Shown here piece after piece: positions 46,346-57,657 of a DNA stretch of 64,000 nt. Location: contig NC_084930.1 in the NCBI RefSeq assembly GCF_958298935.1, positions 29,672,001-29,736,000 of the forward strand, written 5' to 3'. Each line of letters starts with the position of its first letter. Position 1 is the stretch's first letter. The DNA is from Phragmites australis (taxonomy: Eukaryota > Streptophyta > Magnoliopsida > Poales > Poaceae). A model generated the notes under the pieces. That model saw only the letters and a program-made list of their open reading frames with translations. It made no database searches and had not been told where the DNA came from. The translations under genes and the position numbers were made by a program.

Positions 46346-48040
46346 AACAGGAACACATGTACTTACATCGTCATAATTCATGAGCCACTGAATGTAACTA
46401 TACTCAATGATTCGATGTAGAGTTTACATAAAGATTCCGGAACATCATTTCAAAAATAAAAAGATTCTGCAACCAAGCGGTAAAAGGCCACAGAAAATCA
46501 TACCATCATCCATTTGAATACAAACGGCTCAAGGGTAATCTATCATCCACGGAAGATTCGTACAAGACATATAAATGCATCGATACCGGGGGGCACCACA
46601 CTGATTCAATTCTTTTAAGTAGAAAAATATAAGTGTAAGAGATGCATGGTTCCCTAAGTGTATCTCAATTCTAGATAGCTGCTATTTATAAGATTTGTAC
46701 ATTTCATTAATAAATAGTACAATATTTAACTTCTCTAATATTATAATTATAGCACTATCTACAAAATTAATATAACACAAGATATAATAGACTACAATAC
46801 CATTATATTTAATTAGTAAACTATCTATCAATTAGTAGCTAGCTTCTCTCTTAATTTATTCTCTTCTTCACATAGATAAAAATACCTCCTTTATAACTAG
46901 CTAATTTGGATTGTTGTAGACTTCCTTACAAGTAGACACCATACCGTACATTTTGACTTATCATCGTGCATAAATAATTATCCTCGTTCTAGAGGTTACA
47001 TACAAAACCGGTACCATTAGCAGATAAATTAATGCGGGTAGATAATCACATCCTCTACAAAAAAGGATGTCTGCTGTATATATACGAATATATTTCAACC
47101 CTGCAACAACGGGTGGCTTGATCTATGAGCTAAAGACTTTATTTAATTCGGTTAAACTTCATTAGTGTATCGTTAAATTATTATCCTAGAAAATGTAACT
47201 AAGTAGCTCATGTTATAGCTGGAGGTAAGAGTCCTCCGGGTACTAATCTCTCTCAGATGATATTCCATCGTCTGCCGAGGACTTGGTGACCAGCGATGTT
47301 GTCTACTTGTGTCTATTGGTTAATGGAATTTATATTCCAATAAAAAAGACAAATCTATCCTTGGAAGATCTCTCGAGGTAGAGGTGGCGGACAGGCACGG
47401 AACCTGGTGCAAAGCTCCAAGATGCACGGACATTGGTGGCAAAGTTTTAAGGTGAGGGCTGAGTGGACGGGGGTTTGATCTTCCTTCTAGTATCTAATCT
47501 CAGGCTTTCAATGAAATTCGTATATATAAGATTGTACTGTTAAAAAAATCTCTACTATATAAAATATGAGTGAGTTACCGTATCACTTATTTCTATTACT
47601 CTTCTTTTATTTGATAAAAAATCTAAAATTTAAATAATTTACTTAATTTTATCATCCACCTCCATCCTACATTTTTCTCGTCTTGTTACTGACTATAAAT
47701 ATAAAGCTCATTTTATTAATAAAAATAAATATAGAAATTATAAGAGAAATTAGTATATAATTTTCTTCTTTTTTTTAATCTCATCTAAAATCAAACTACA
47801 ATATTACTTCCGACATATTGATTTGGCGATGCTTTAATAGCTCATCATATCTCTATATTCGAATTTATATTTGATATTACGGTATACCATGCTTGTATTT
47901 TTGTTATAACTAAACTTAGCTAGTGGTTTTTTAACTTTTGAGGTTGTTAGCGGGCGCAAGTACTTATAGCAATCACTGCAGTGTGCCAATACGAATTAGA
48001 GCGTATATAATACCACTATCACTGCCCGATGTTTGACTTC
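46346..48040. other. AT-rich intergenic DNA
   Basis: No gene. Several AT-rich MITE-like stretches, for example 46610-46930, without definable ends. Confidence 0.4.
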
Positions 48041-48046
48041 CACTCC

Positions 48047-48067
48047 CACACACACACACACACATAT

Positions 48068-48153
<86 letters not shown>
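48047..48153. repeat. Compound microsatellite (CA)n(TA)n
   Basis: CA units (48047-48064), a short mixed stretch, then about 40 TA units to 48153. It is likely to be highly length-polymorphic. Confidence 0.95.
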
Positions 48154-48156
<3 letters not shown>

Positions 48157-51100
48157 GATTTTTGTCATTTCGGCAAGAACGCGACCGGTTTCTCCTTCCA
48201 TGTACGAACTGAATATATACACCTGCATTTTTTTCTGGCACGACTCTTTGTGAAATGCGTACTATACCCAGGCACGTTCTGTAAAAACAAGTTTTATGGC
48301 AGGTACTGAACTTCTGATGGTGCTCCAATGCAGTGCAACACACGGACCTATACGCAATCAAGGATAGATGGCCCTGGTACGATACGACGTTTAATTCGTA
48401 GCGGAGTACTACTACGAATCTCTTATACCTAAACCTGGACGGAAATCTTGCACGACATTAAGCCACATCAGTAAAAAAAAAATGCCGGCCGTTGGATCAA
48501 GACAATGAGAGAGGAGAATTGTCCGATTTTCGAATGTGAATGTTGGCTTACGGAGTCTTAGCGAGTAGCTAGTCTGACATCGCCGGTGTCGCTCTGCCTC
48601 CACCTCTTCCTCCTCCCGCCACACCTATTACGCCGCTGCGATCCACTGTAGACTCAGGCGACACACCGACACCATCCCCATCCTCAAGCACGCTGTCACA
48701 ATCGTCACAACGTCGTTGGCCAAGGGCAAGGGGGCCGATGACTAGCAACAGGCTGAGACCGATCAGAGGGGGGAGGAGTGGTCCTTGGCCGCCTTCTCTA
48801 GCTAGATGTAGCTTGGCGACACGCTCGCTAAGCACCCCATCAACACCTCCTCCCCGTCTTGACCAACGGCGCCGAGCACCCCGTTGCCGGATCCGGTCTT
48901 CCCCGAGTCGACGTCGCCTTCCCTGAAGCTCCAGCCATCGAACTACTTCTTCCTCGTCGCCGACCGCCGCCCCAATCCTCGTCACCGACCGCCACCACTG
49001 CTTCTCCCAAGCTGCTCCACCATGCAAGGTGGTCCTCACCACATTCCCTTTCCATTTTTTGAGTCACCGCCGCTAACCCTAGCGTCGCCGCCGATGCCTA
49101 TGTGTGTGTGAGAGAGGGAGGGCCAGAGGGGAATGAGGCCAGAGAGTGCGAGAGAGAAAGGGATAAGAGAGAGGGAGAGTGGGCCTTCCACGCGTTTAGT
49201 TGGCCTAACAGAGGGAGAAGAGAGAAGAAAGGAGAGAGGGTTGTGGCCTGGTTCGACTGACCCGATGTCAAGAGAGAGGGAGAGCGTCACGGGTCGAGGC
49301 CATTACAGTTGGCCCAAGAAAAAAATAAAAAGAGCTACATTATCTCTTAAACACGAGCAACACTGAGCGTAGAAGATCCGTCGAGTAGATGCTCAACAAT
49401 CAGCAATAAAAAAATCATATTTAAGAGTTATAGCAAAGAGACTCCACCTCCTTCAATTTCAACAGAGGTAACCAATATGTGAAAAAAAAAATCAACAGAG
49501 GTAACCAATATGTGCAAACGAAAAAAAAAATCCACCGTATCTAAAGAACAAGGTTCTATACACACAAGGAAACAACATAAATAAAACACACATTGCTATC
49601 AAATTCACAAATCAAGAAATAACAATTAAAACGACTAACCTTTCTGTTTCCCCTTCAATCTAATTCGGTATTTCTTCACCCAACACAAATAACAAAGCTA
49701 CATATTAAAAAAACAACCACATGCCCGGCAGATATAAGTGGAAAAGGCAACGACACAACTTACATGTCCTTCTCACCGAAACCACAGAAATATGCACAAT
49801 AGTGTACCCTTTGCCTTAATCCAACTTTCCATCTATTTTTTTAATCTCTTTAACACCAACAGTAGAGGCCCAGTTCCAAGCCCAATAAATACACATGCCT
49901 ACTACACTACGGTTAAACAATATGATGCAGAATTCAACTACCCTAACCATCTAAATGTAAGTAGTAGCTTGCTCACGGTAAAGCCGCGCGTTTCTTGTAG
50001 TCTTCCATTTATTGTTCGCGCAAAAAGCGCTAGCTTTCACCAAATCGGATCGCGTCAGGAACTGCGGAACTGCAGCAGTTGTCTGAACAGTACTACCACT
50101 TGTATGATCCTGCAGGCAGCTACAGTTCTGCAAACTGAATACTGAAATGATTCCTGGGGCATCGTATCGACCTGATCCGGTACATGTGGGCGATGATGTA
50201 CGTCAAGATAAGATCACAACTCGCAGTACGAGCACAGCTCTCATATCTGATTTTGATTTTGGCAGAACTTTATTTTTTAAATTAGAATTGGTTATCTTTA
50301 GGTTTAAAACTTATTGGAGCTGAAGTTACGAACGGATTGAGAGTTTTTTTTATTTAAACATATTATTTTTATGTTAGTATGAAAACAGATATTTAAACTA
50401 TTTTATTTTATCTTTAAACTTTAAATGATATATGGATTTTAGGCTGAAACTTTGGCAAACAAAATCGTTGCATTCGATCATGCAACGGCTAACACCAAAG
50501 TTGAATTCCCGTTATCTGAATAACGGTCTGTATAGCCAGGACAGTTTTACTTATCTCTGTGCGCTGTGCCCGTGTAGCCATGGAAGCCGCGGCAACAGCG
50601 TCGGCGAGCCCGCGACCCGCCCGGCGCGCGACGCAGCTGCACGATCGGCGCAAGAGGACGCGCCAAAACTTCATCGGGCCGGTGGCTGTAGAGCTGCTGC
50701 TGCTGCTGCTGCAACGGACGGACCAATCGCGGCTTCACGTCGGATGGTTGCACCGGTAACCGCCGCCGGCGTCGATCAGTAGTCGGTGCGGCCATCGCTC
50801 GTCGTTGCTCGCGGCTGCAGCGACGTACTGACGTCCCCGCACGTCCCCATTTGCCTTAGCAAACACATTCCGCTCGTTCAAAAAGGAAAAGAGCGACTTA
50901 TACAAATATTTACAAGTTCATATATCTGAATTACGAAGCTTTTATACGTATGCAATAGTAATAAAAATATCTAGCGAATTTCCTGTTTGTTGCTTGAATT
51001 CGATGGAACAAGAACTGAAATTCGAACCGTACGAGGATGAGGCAACTAGTGCTACGGCAAGTTAGAGTTACTCTTTTACCATTTACTAAGGGAAGGGGAA

Positions 51101-51278
51101 CATGCTTAAATGTGGATCCGGCTCTTACACTGGCTACCATCCGAACTATTTTGCTATAGTTTCAGTTGGACTTTGCAGTCTATGCACATGCAGAAGATAG
51201 CACAATTGTTTGCCAGTGCAGGGCTACCTCTGCAGCTCCAAGTGCATCCAAGCAGAGCAAACCCAGCAAAGAGATTAA
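48154..51278. other. Intergenic DNA with two GC-rich patches
   Basis: 48560-49310 is GC-rich, then purine-rich (GAGAGAGGGAGAG), with long but unconvincing open frames on both strands. 50570-50850 is GC-rich with a short CTG run (about 50694-50711). A ~39-bp tandem repeat (TCAACAGAGGTAACCAATAT) lies at 49461-49515. No gene supported. Confidence 0.45.
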
Positions 51279-51565
51279 GGTCTGTTTAGCAGAGCTTTAG
51301 AGCAGTTTTTTTAACTGGAATCAGAGGAGTTCTGCTAAATATCAGCTTTTAGCTCTCTGAGTAGAATTTGTAGGAGTGATTATCTAAAATGAACTAGAAG
51401 CTATGGAACTGAAAAAAAATCAGTTTCCTCTGATTCACTTTCTGTATAGATCACTTCTTCCATATAGTTTAATTTAGATAATCACTTTCATCTACAAAAT
51501 TACTTCACTTACATAATCATTCTTTATAAAAAATTTGAATTAAATAGAGCTCTACCAAACAGTCT
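51279..51565. mobile_element. hAT-type MITE-like element
   Basis: Starts GGTCTGTTTAGCAGAGCTTT and ends in the inverse of AGACTGTTTGGTAGAGCTCT; the interior has AGATAATCAC/GTGATTATCT in inverse orientation. About 287 bp. The TSD was not confirmed. Confidence 0.55.
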
Positions 51566-52889
51566 CTAGATCCTAGAGCAGTGATGGAAAAAGTCACAAG
51601 TGCCTATATACTTTTGTATCTGTACCTTTGTAAAAATCCAAAGCAAATTGTAAAGTGAGAATAAAGAAATAAAGCGGAAAAACTTCCGCCAGTTCGATGG
51701 ATTCGTAATAGATTCCGGTGTTGCAAAAAGGTTGTGTCGCCTGCTTTTTGTATGGGTATCAGATTCCCCAAGGACATATCAGCTTTGTTTTACCCAAAAG
51801 GATGCCATTTTAAAATTTGACACACTTTGTGCCACACTTGGATAAATTGGCGTGATTATGCATCAACATTACATGGGTTCACTTCTTGTAGCCTTCACTG
51901 AGCATAGCTTTGTAGTAAAATCTCATAATATTGGTATCTAGTCGAGCTCGATAGTACTTTGGACGGTAATAAACCTCAATAGTAAAAAAAAAGAGAGCAA
52001 ATTTCACGAAGCTACACCTGTGTTGCAAAATTAAAAAAAAAGGGTGCAATTTTTACAGGTTTTGTCAAAAAATTATACCGTCGTTGCATTATTTTAAGAA
52101 AGCTATACTTTCCATCATCCACTTTTGAATTGGCCAGTATCTGACATATGGATCTTACATGGTATGCTATATTGGTCATTTGTTCATCTTTCTAATAAGA
52201 TGATGAAAGACGTGTACTGAGGAAAGAGATGTAGTAGTAGCAGTAGTACTCTATTGTAGCCTGAGAAGGGATATTTTTATATGCGGATGTACACAACAGT
52301 AGTAGTATTTTACTGTTTATTTATATTGATATTTATGATAGAGTAGTAAGCGAAAAAATTATAAAATAAATAAGAAAATCAATATATAGATCTATATTAG
52401 ATCGAAGGAATAGACGGTCAAGATTAGGTATGTGTGGGTAAATGAACGTGAAGTTGCATTTTCTCTGCGGTGATCTTTGCATCGGCAGGAGGCGCACATG
52501 GATGCAATGACCAAACTGCCTGCTTGGCTTCTAGATCTACATGCAATTCATAATTTTCATTTGAGCCCTATTCTGCACACGAAGGAAAAGGAAGTCGTAC
52601 GAAACCACCACTACGAAAACAGCTATTTGCGTGATCTCTTCGATCTAACGGCGGGCACATGCATCCTCACGAGCCAAACTGTCCTCGCACCTCTCTGGAT
52701 TCCCCCGATTCAACTTGGAGTTTCTCGTGTCCAGAATTCGGCTTTGACAGGTGGGTGTTCTTCTGCTCGGAATATGACAAGGTCACAACTGTTTGTCACC
52801 ATGGCCGCCGTCGCGACCTTGCCGTTGGTGAAGAAGTTTGGAGGAGGAAAATCTCCGTTTCCAATGTCTGGACCAAGATGGGCTCAGCA
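51566..52889. other. Intergenic DNA
   Basis: No recognisable gene. An open frame at 52477-52971 crosses the left end of a hAT-like element and shows no protein similarity. Confidence 0.45.
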
Positions 52890-52897
52890 CTCCTTTG

Positions 52898-54046
52898 CAG
52901 GGTTTGAAAAAATAGTTGAAAACTGTTCGGCATTCGCGAATATCGGTCAATTCAATCCGCACCGTATTTAGAAATCGACCATTTTTTAAATTTAAATTAA
53001 AAAATTCAAAAAATCACAAAAAGTAAAAACATAAAAAAATACTAGAGATAATTCTAAGACCTATGTGATTTGTTTTTTAAAAAATAAAGTCATTTGCATC
53101 ATATTTAATAGAGAGGAAGTTAAAAAAAATGAGTTATATGAACATGATCATTTGGCCCATCATATTAAAGAAAAACTTAATATACAAACACATAATTTTT
53201 ATATAGGACGTATCTTAAGAGGGTCTTTAAAATTAGTTTCACTTTATTTAGAGTTTTCTTAATTTCTCCATAAATTTTATAAAGTTCACAAGTATAAAGT
53301 GAACATATTAAGAAACAACACTACAATTAACTTTTTCATATCTACCATTATTTTTCCTACATAAAGCATATTATAAGTAACTAATAAAAACGGTTTCACT
53401 AATTTTGGAGATACGATGGTTAGTTATAAATTAATCTATTTACAATACATTTACACAATCATGAATGTTACAATAATTATTTTCTGAGTTAATGTATTTT
53501 TAAAAAACATAGGATCATGCAAGAAGACTAACAAAATTGATTTCATGATTTTTAGATTCGTAAAGAATTAACTATGTATTTAACTAGATTTAGCAAATAT
53601 ATTTTCTCACATAAAATATACAACTTTTCAAGAGTATAAATATTTTTACCATGCAGATCCTATTACAAGGAAACCAATAAAATTTGTTTCACTTGATTTA
53701 AAGCTCATATGAATTAATTATCGATTTTATAAGATTGAGCTATTTTTTGGTTTTCTCGAACTTGAGAGGTTTTCGATAAAACGGAACGGTTTTCAATCGA
53801 ATTTGAGCGGTTTTCGATCATAAATGAAATGCGGAAAATACAATTGGTTTTCGGTAAAAAAATCGATTAGTTCTTGGTTCAAATTGAGCGGTTACCAAAT
53901 TATCAATTCGGTTGGTTTTTACCTCCGATTTACAAATTTGACCGACTGAAATTTGAGCGAATTATCACCGATTTTGAGCGGTTTTCATGAATTTTGGAAA
54001 ATCACCGCCAAACAATTTCTGAACTTTAAACGTTTTTTGAACCGTG
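52898..54046. mobile_element. Non-autonomous hAT-superfamily element (1149 bp)
   Basis: The termini CAGGGTTTGAAAAA and (complement of right end) CACGGTTCAAAAAA form imperfect inverted repeats. The element is flanked by a perfect 8-bp duplication CTCCTTTG at 52890-52897 and 54047-54054. An 8-bp TSD with CA-G ends is diagnostic of hAT. The interior is AT-rich with no transposase. Near the right end the motif GAGCGGTTTTCGAT and variants recur at least four times (53760-54000), like the subterminal transposase-binding repeats of hAT elements. Confidence 0.85.
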
Positions 54047-54054
54047 CTCCTTTG

Positions 54055-54755
54055 TGGACGAACGGTATTGTCAAAAACGAAGGCTTACATCTGCAGTTTT
54101 GGAGCCCCTCAGAGTTCAGATGAACGGTATTGACGCGACTCATTAAATGTGTGCTAATATGATTAATTCACATAGGCACCAAGTAAAGAGAAGCAAAGAT
54201 TATCACCTGAAGATTGGTCGGGACGGCCACGATGGAACTACCTGGGTGGACTTGATTTGGGACTAAGTACCTGATTAGGACTGAGGAGAAAAGGAACGAC
54301 AAATTTTTCTTTTTGGATTCTATCCTTTTATTTTCTGGCATGTTCTAGTATAAATTTGTTACAATTCATGCAAGGCCGTCAGATTCTGCGCTTTATATTG
54401 ATCTGTTAGTTAATAGGAGATGAATAAATGAGTGTGATGTAGGAGAGAAGTTGTTTGTACTTTGTAGTAGAGCTAAGATTTGGGCCACGTCATTTCTAAG
54501 CCGCTCACAATACGAGTTTCGACATGAGTCAAAATACAGCATGTTACGAAATATTTTGGATCTGATCAGCATGCCATAAATATAAGGGTTATGTTGTGCG
54601 TAGGATCTTAATATGATTGGCGTACCGACACGGCATGATGGTTGGACCGTGCACATGTCGACACGACATGAAAAAGTACGACATAATCTAAGTGACTATT
54701 TTTCTGTGTTTATTCTCTAATATCTCAGATACAGAGTGTGAGACACTAAAAGATA
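54055..54755. other. Intergenic DNA with CACGACA-type repeats
   Basis: No gene. Words such as ACACGGCATGATGG and CGACACGACATG occur here and again at 55130-55270. The Stowaway element between them appears to have landed inside an older dispersed repeat. Confidence 0.4.
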
Positions 54756-55007
54756 CTCTATTTGATTGTAAATGTAGGTTGTTTTAATTTTTTCAACTAT
54801 TCTCTAAATATAAATCATTCTCAAACTCCTATAATTTTTTCTCTTTTGTTCCCTTCTTACCTTTGTTTAATAAATACTACCACTCTCACAAATGAATGAG
54901 TTGTCTTTTTCAATGCAGAATAAATAAAGGACAATAAGATCATTTGATTTACTTTCTTAATCCATATACATAAGTCTAAAACAACCTATATTTACAATCG
55001 GAGGGAG
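54756..55007. mobile_element. Stowaway MITE (Tc1/mariner type, 252 bp)
   Basis: TA duplications at 54754-54755 and 55008-55009. The right end reads (complement) CTCCCTCCGATTGTAAATAT followed by AGGTTGTTTTAGA, the canonical Stowaway terminus. The left end CTCTATTTGATTGTAAATGT followed by AGGTTGTTTTAA pairs with it. No coding capacity. Confidence 0.85.
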
Positions 55008-55009
55008 TA

Positions 55010-55695
55010 TGTAAGTATGAAAAATAATTATAAAATAATAAGAAATAAATATATAAATATTATAAGTAATATAGAATAAGTATAAACATAAAAATATGTG
55101 TTAAGCAATATGAAACACGATTATGTCTAAACTGACATGACACGATGACGCCCCGTCATGCTAAGGACCATGCTTGAACATTCCTAAGTTAGACTCGTGC
55201 TGTGGCACGATAGGCCGATTGTGCTAGTGAATATGACACGCGGCACGATAGGACCGGGCAGTGTCGTGTTGAACCCTTGAACAAGAGCGCAATTCGGCAA
55301 TTCCTGGCCTAGTAGCACGAGCCACGACAATTTTGGTCAATGCGTAGCTGTACATACGTCATTTCCATAAATGCCCTGTGAGTTGCAACAGCCAAGTGCA
55401 ATGAATTGAGTCTTTCGCCGGCCGAAACGGCGATGCAAACTGAAGCTCGATTCTACGTCCATAAATATTTTTTATAACTCTATGTTCATAAATATTAAAT
55501 CTGTCGTACATTAACAATATAGTAGATGACTAGACGTAGACGTAAATGCATGTACCAGTGTACCACTCGATTAATCAACCACAAGACACGCTCAGGACAC
55601 GACCTGCTGTCATGCGCGCAGAGGATCCGGGCCATGTGTCCTTCAAGGTCCTCAAGGACACCCTATCTAGGGGCAAATAGGCGCCCCACTTCTCT
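55010..55695. other. Intergenic DNA
   Basis: Continuation of the CACGATA/CACGACA-rich repeat, then unremarkable sequence. No gene supported. Confidence 0.4.
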
Positions 55696-56560
55696 TATTT
55701 GTTTTTAAGGCAACACGCCCACAAGGGGCTAGAAGGTTATTCATTAGGATGGTACATCAGCCAAATTACATGGAGACCCTTACAAGATTCATGAATTACG
55801 TAGAAGTCCATGAAAAAGGCTAGGAGGGTATAAAAATAAATAAAAATTACAAGCAGGTAGTACTCTTGGGACTTCTGACGCCAACGTCGAGGAAGATGAT
55901 TCCCACATCACAGCAGAAGCTCCGCACGTAAGAAAGTGGAAAGCAATCGAGGCTCCAGCACTCGAGCAACGATCAAAGATACCACCATCCCCGCCGGGAC
56001 CAGGCGGTGTGTACAGCAAGAAGTTGTTGAGCCACCGCGACGGAGATGACTAGGGGCCTCAAAGTGCCAACCGATTGATACGTCGACGGTCTACTCAACG
56101 GTTGCCTCAGGAAGGGCACCAGAAGAGGTAGAGAGAGCCACAACCGTAGTTTTGGATGGAGCTTCACTGGGCTCGACCAGATGGATATTCCCCGTTGAAT
56201 CTGAGGATCAACTCGGAGGCGATCAACATGGAGAAGTACACGACAGGAGAGAGGCCAACCTTGTGGAGGACTAGGCATCACGCCTACATCACCACAAGGG
56301 ACGATACTGCTAGGTAGGAGGAGAACCAGCTCACCGGAGCGGATGATGGAAGCCGATACCATGCACATGAGCAAGAAGCCAGACGACACCATGAAAGGGT
56401 CCTCTAGATCTGTACAAGGTACACGAAAAATAGAAAAAACATGAAGCTAATATACTAACCTAGGTAGGATGAGACCCCTCCCGCTCGCCAACTGACGAAG
56501 AACGTCGCGGGGATTATAGAAGAGGGCGGCCGCCTAAATCGAGGGATGAGCTACTGTAGA
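55696..56560 (-). mobile_element. Possible retroposon fragment with 3' poly(A) on the minus strand
   Basis: On the minus strand this moderately GC-rich segment ends GTTGCCTTAAAAACAAATAA, a poly(A)-like end. Within it are open frames without recognisable domains. This is the look of a 5'-truncated LINE or processed copy, but the identity is not shown. Confidence 0.3.
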
Positions 56561-56750
56561 TAGAAATGGGGAAGCAACTCCTCGAGGGGCACTGGGAGCC
56601 AACACTTTTCATCCTGCGTTTTTTTTTTATTTTAGCTATTTTTAAACTAATATTTTAAAAAGAGAATGTGAGACACTAGATTTTTAATGACATTAAATCT
56701 TTAGTGACTACCCTGAAAAAAAGAGCATGTGAACAAGTGTAAGTCACACT

Positions 56751-57021
56751 ATGAGCTCGTTTAGATAGGATGTAGGTTCAAAGCTTCTGGTTATTGAGAA
56801 AATGACTGTATTGATTTTTGTTTGTTAGTTTTTATAATAAATTTTTAGCTTCTCATACCAAAAGTCAGAAAAATCAGCTAGAATTTGCTTCTCAATTTTT
56901 AGTTTATTTCAGCTACAGCCGCTTTCTCAATCAGCCAAAAACAAAAAAAGAGACCAGCATCTAGCCGTTTAGATAGGTTCTACTTTTTTTTAAGTTAAAA
57001 AAGCCTATCCAAATAGAGTAT
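56751..57021. mobile_element. hAT-type MITE-like element upstream of the cyclin gene
   Basis: Starts GAGCTCGTTTAGATAGG and ends in the inverse of ACTCTATTTGGATAGGC. The interior carries AGCTTCT/AGAAGCT words typical of such MITEs. TSD not confirmed. Confidence 0.5.
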
Positions 57022-57379
57022 ATACTTTGACATGATAAAGAGATCATATGATAAAACATCAGGATAGGATCCTAGCGTTGCTAATTTGGTCATGCCATAT
57101 GTATTGGGCTGATCAAGTTATGAGCTAAGCTATACATTTTGATGTGATAAAAAAAATAATTTCTAAAAATTTAATGTCCTTACTTTTTAAAATATTAGTT
57201 TTAAAAAATAAAATAAAAAACTCCTCGTCCTGCGTCTTTTTGGTTCCCTTCTTTCAAAGTGAACCCTCCATTCAAAGATTTTCACTTTGCACTCCTCATC
57301 AATGCAAAATATTTTTGTTTTCAAAAAGCTCCATTGTGTACCAAAGTTTATATTGCATTCCCACCAAGGGATCCTTCAA

Positions 57380-57657
57380 AACCCTGCCTCTCCCTCTCCA
57401 CTCCTCTCTACTACAATAGCTTCTTCTCCCCTCCCCCATCTTCCCCCTGCCTCTCCATCTGGGAACACAAGCAGAAAAAAGAGAGGGATTTTCTTTATCT
57501 CTGGAATAAAACTAAGCAGAGGAGAGTGTAGTAGGGAGGGGAGGAGGAGATGCTGATCAAAACTGAATAATAAAACCGCAAAGAAATAGAGCTAGATTAC
57601 TTACCAATCCTACTACATTTGCTTGCACCTAGTTGTGTGGTTCTTGTGCACTCTGGA
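57380..57657 (+). promoter_or_regulatory. Probable 5' UTR of the D-type cyclin gene
   Basis: A long pyrimidine-rich stretch (CCTCTCCACTCCTCTCTACT and CCCCTCCCCCATCTTCCCCC) followed by purine-rich AGGGAGGGGAGGAGG precedes the ATG at 57658. It resembles plant 5' leaders. No clear TATA box. Confidence 0.4.

Noticed and set aside
48029..48361. Open frames made of Ile-Tyr repeats
   Set aside because: They translate the TA microsatellite.
48569..49042. 157-residue minus-strand open frame
   Set aside because: Composition-driven; Arg/Gly-rich with no domain, overlapped by several equal frames.
50432..50782. Open frame over the GC-rich CTG-repeat patch
   Set aside because: No similarity and driven by GC-rich composition; no splice or promoter context.
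52477..52971. 164-residue plus-strand open frame
   Set aside because: It crosses the terminus of the hAT-like element and has no recognisable protein text.
55973..56392. 139-residue minus-strand open frame
   Set aside because: Leu/Pro/Ser-rich without domain; within a probable retroposon fragment.
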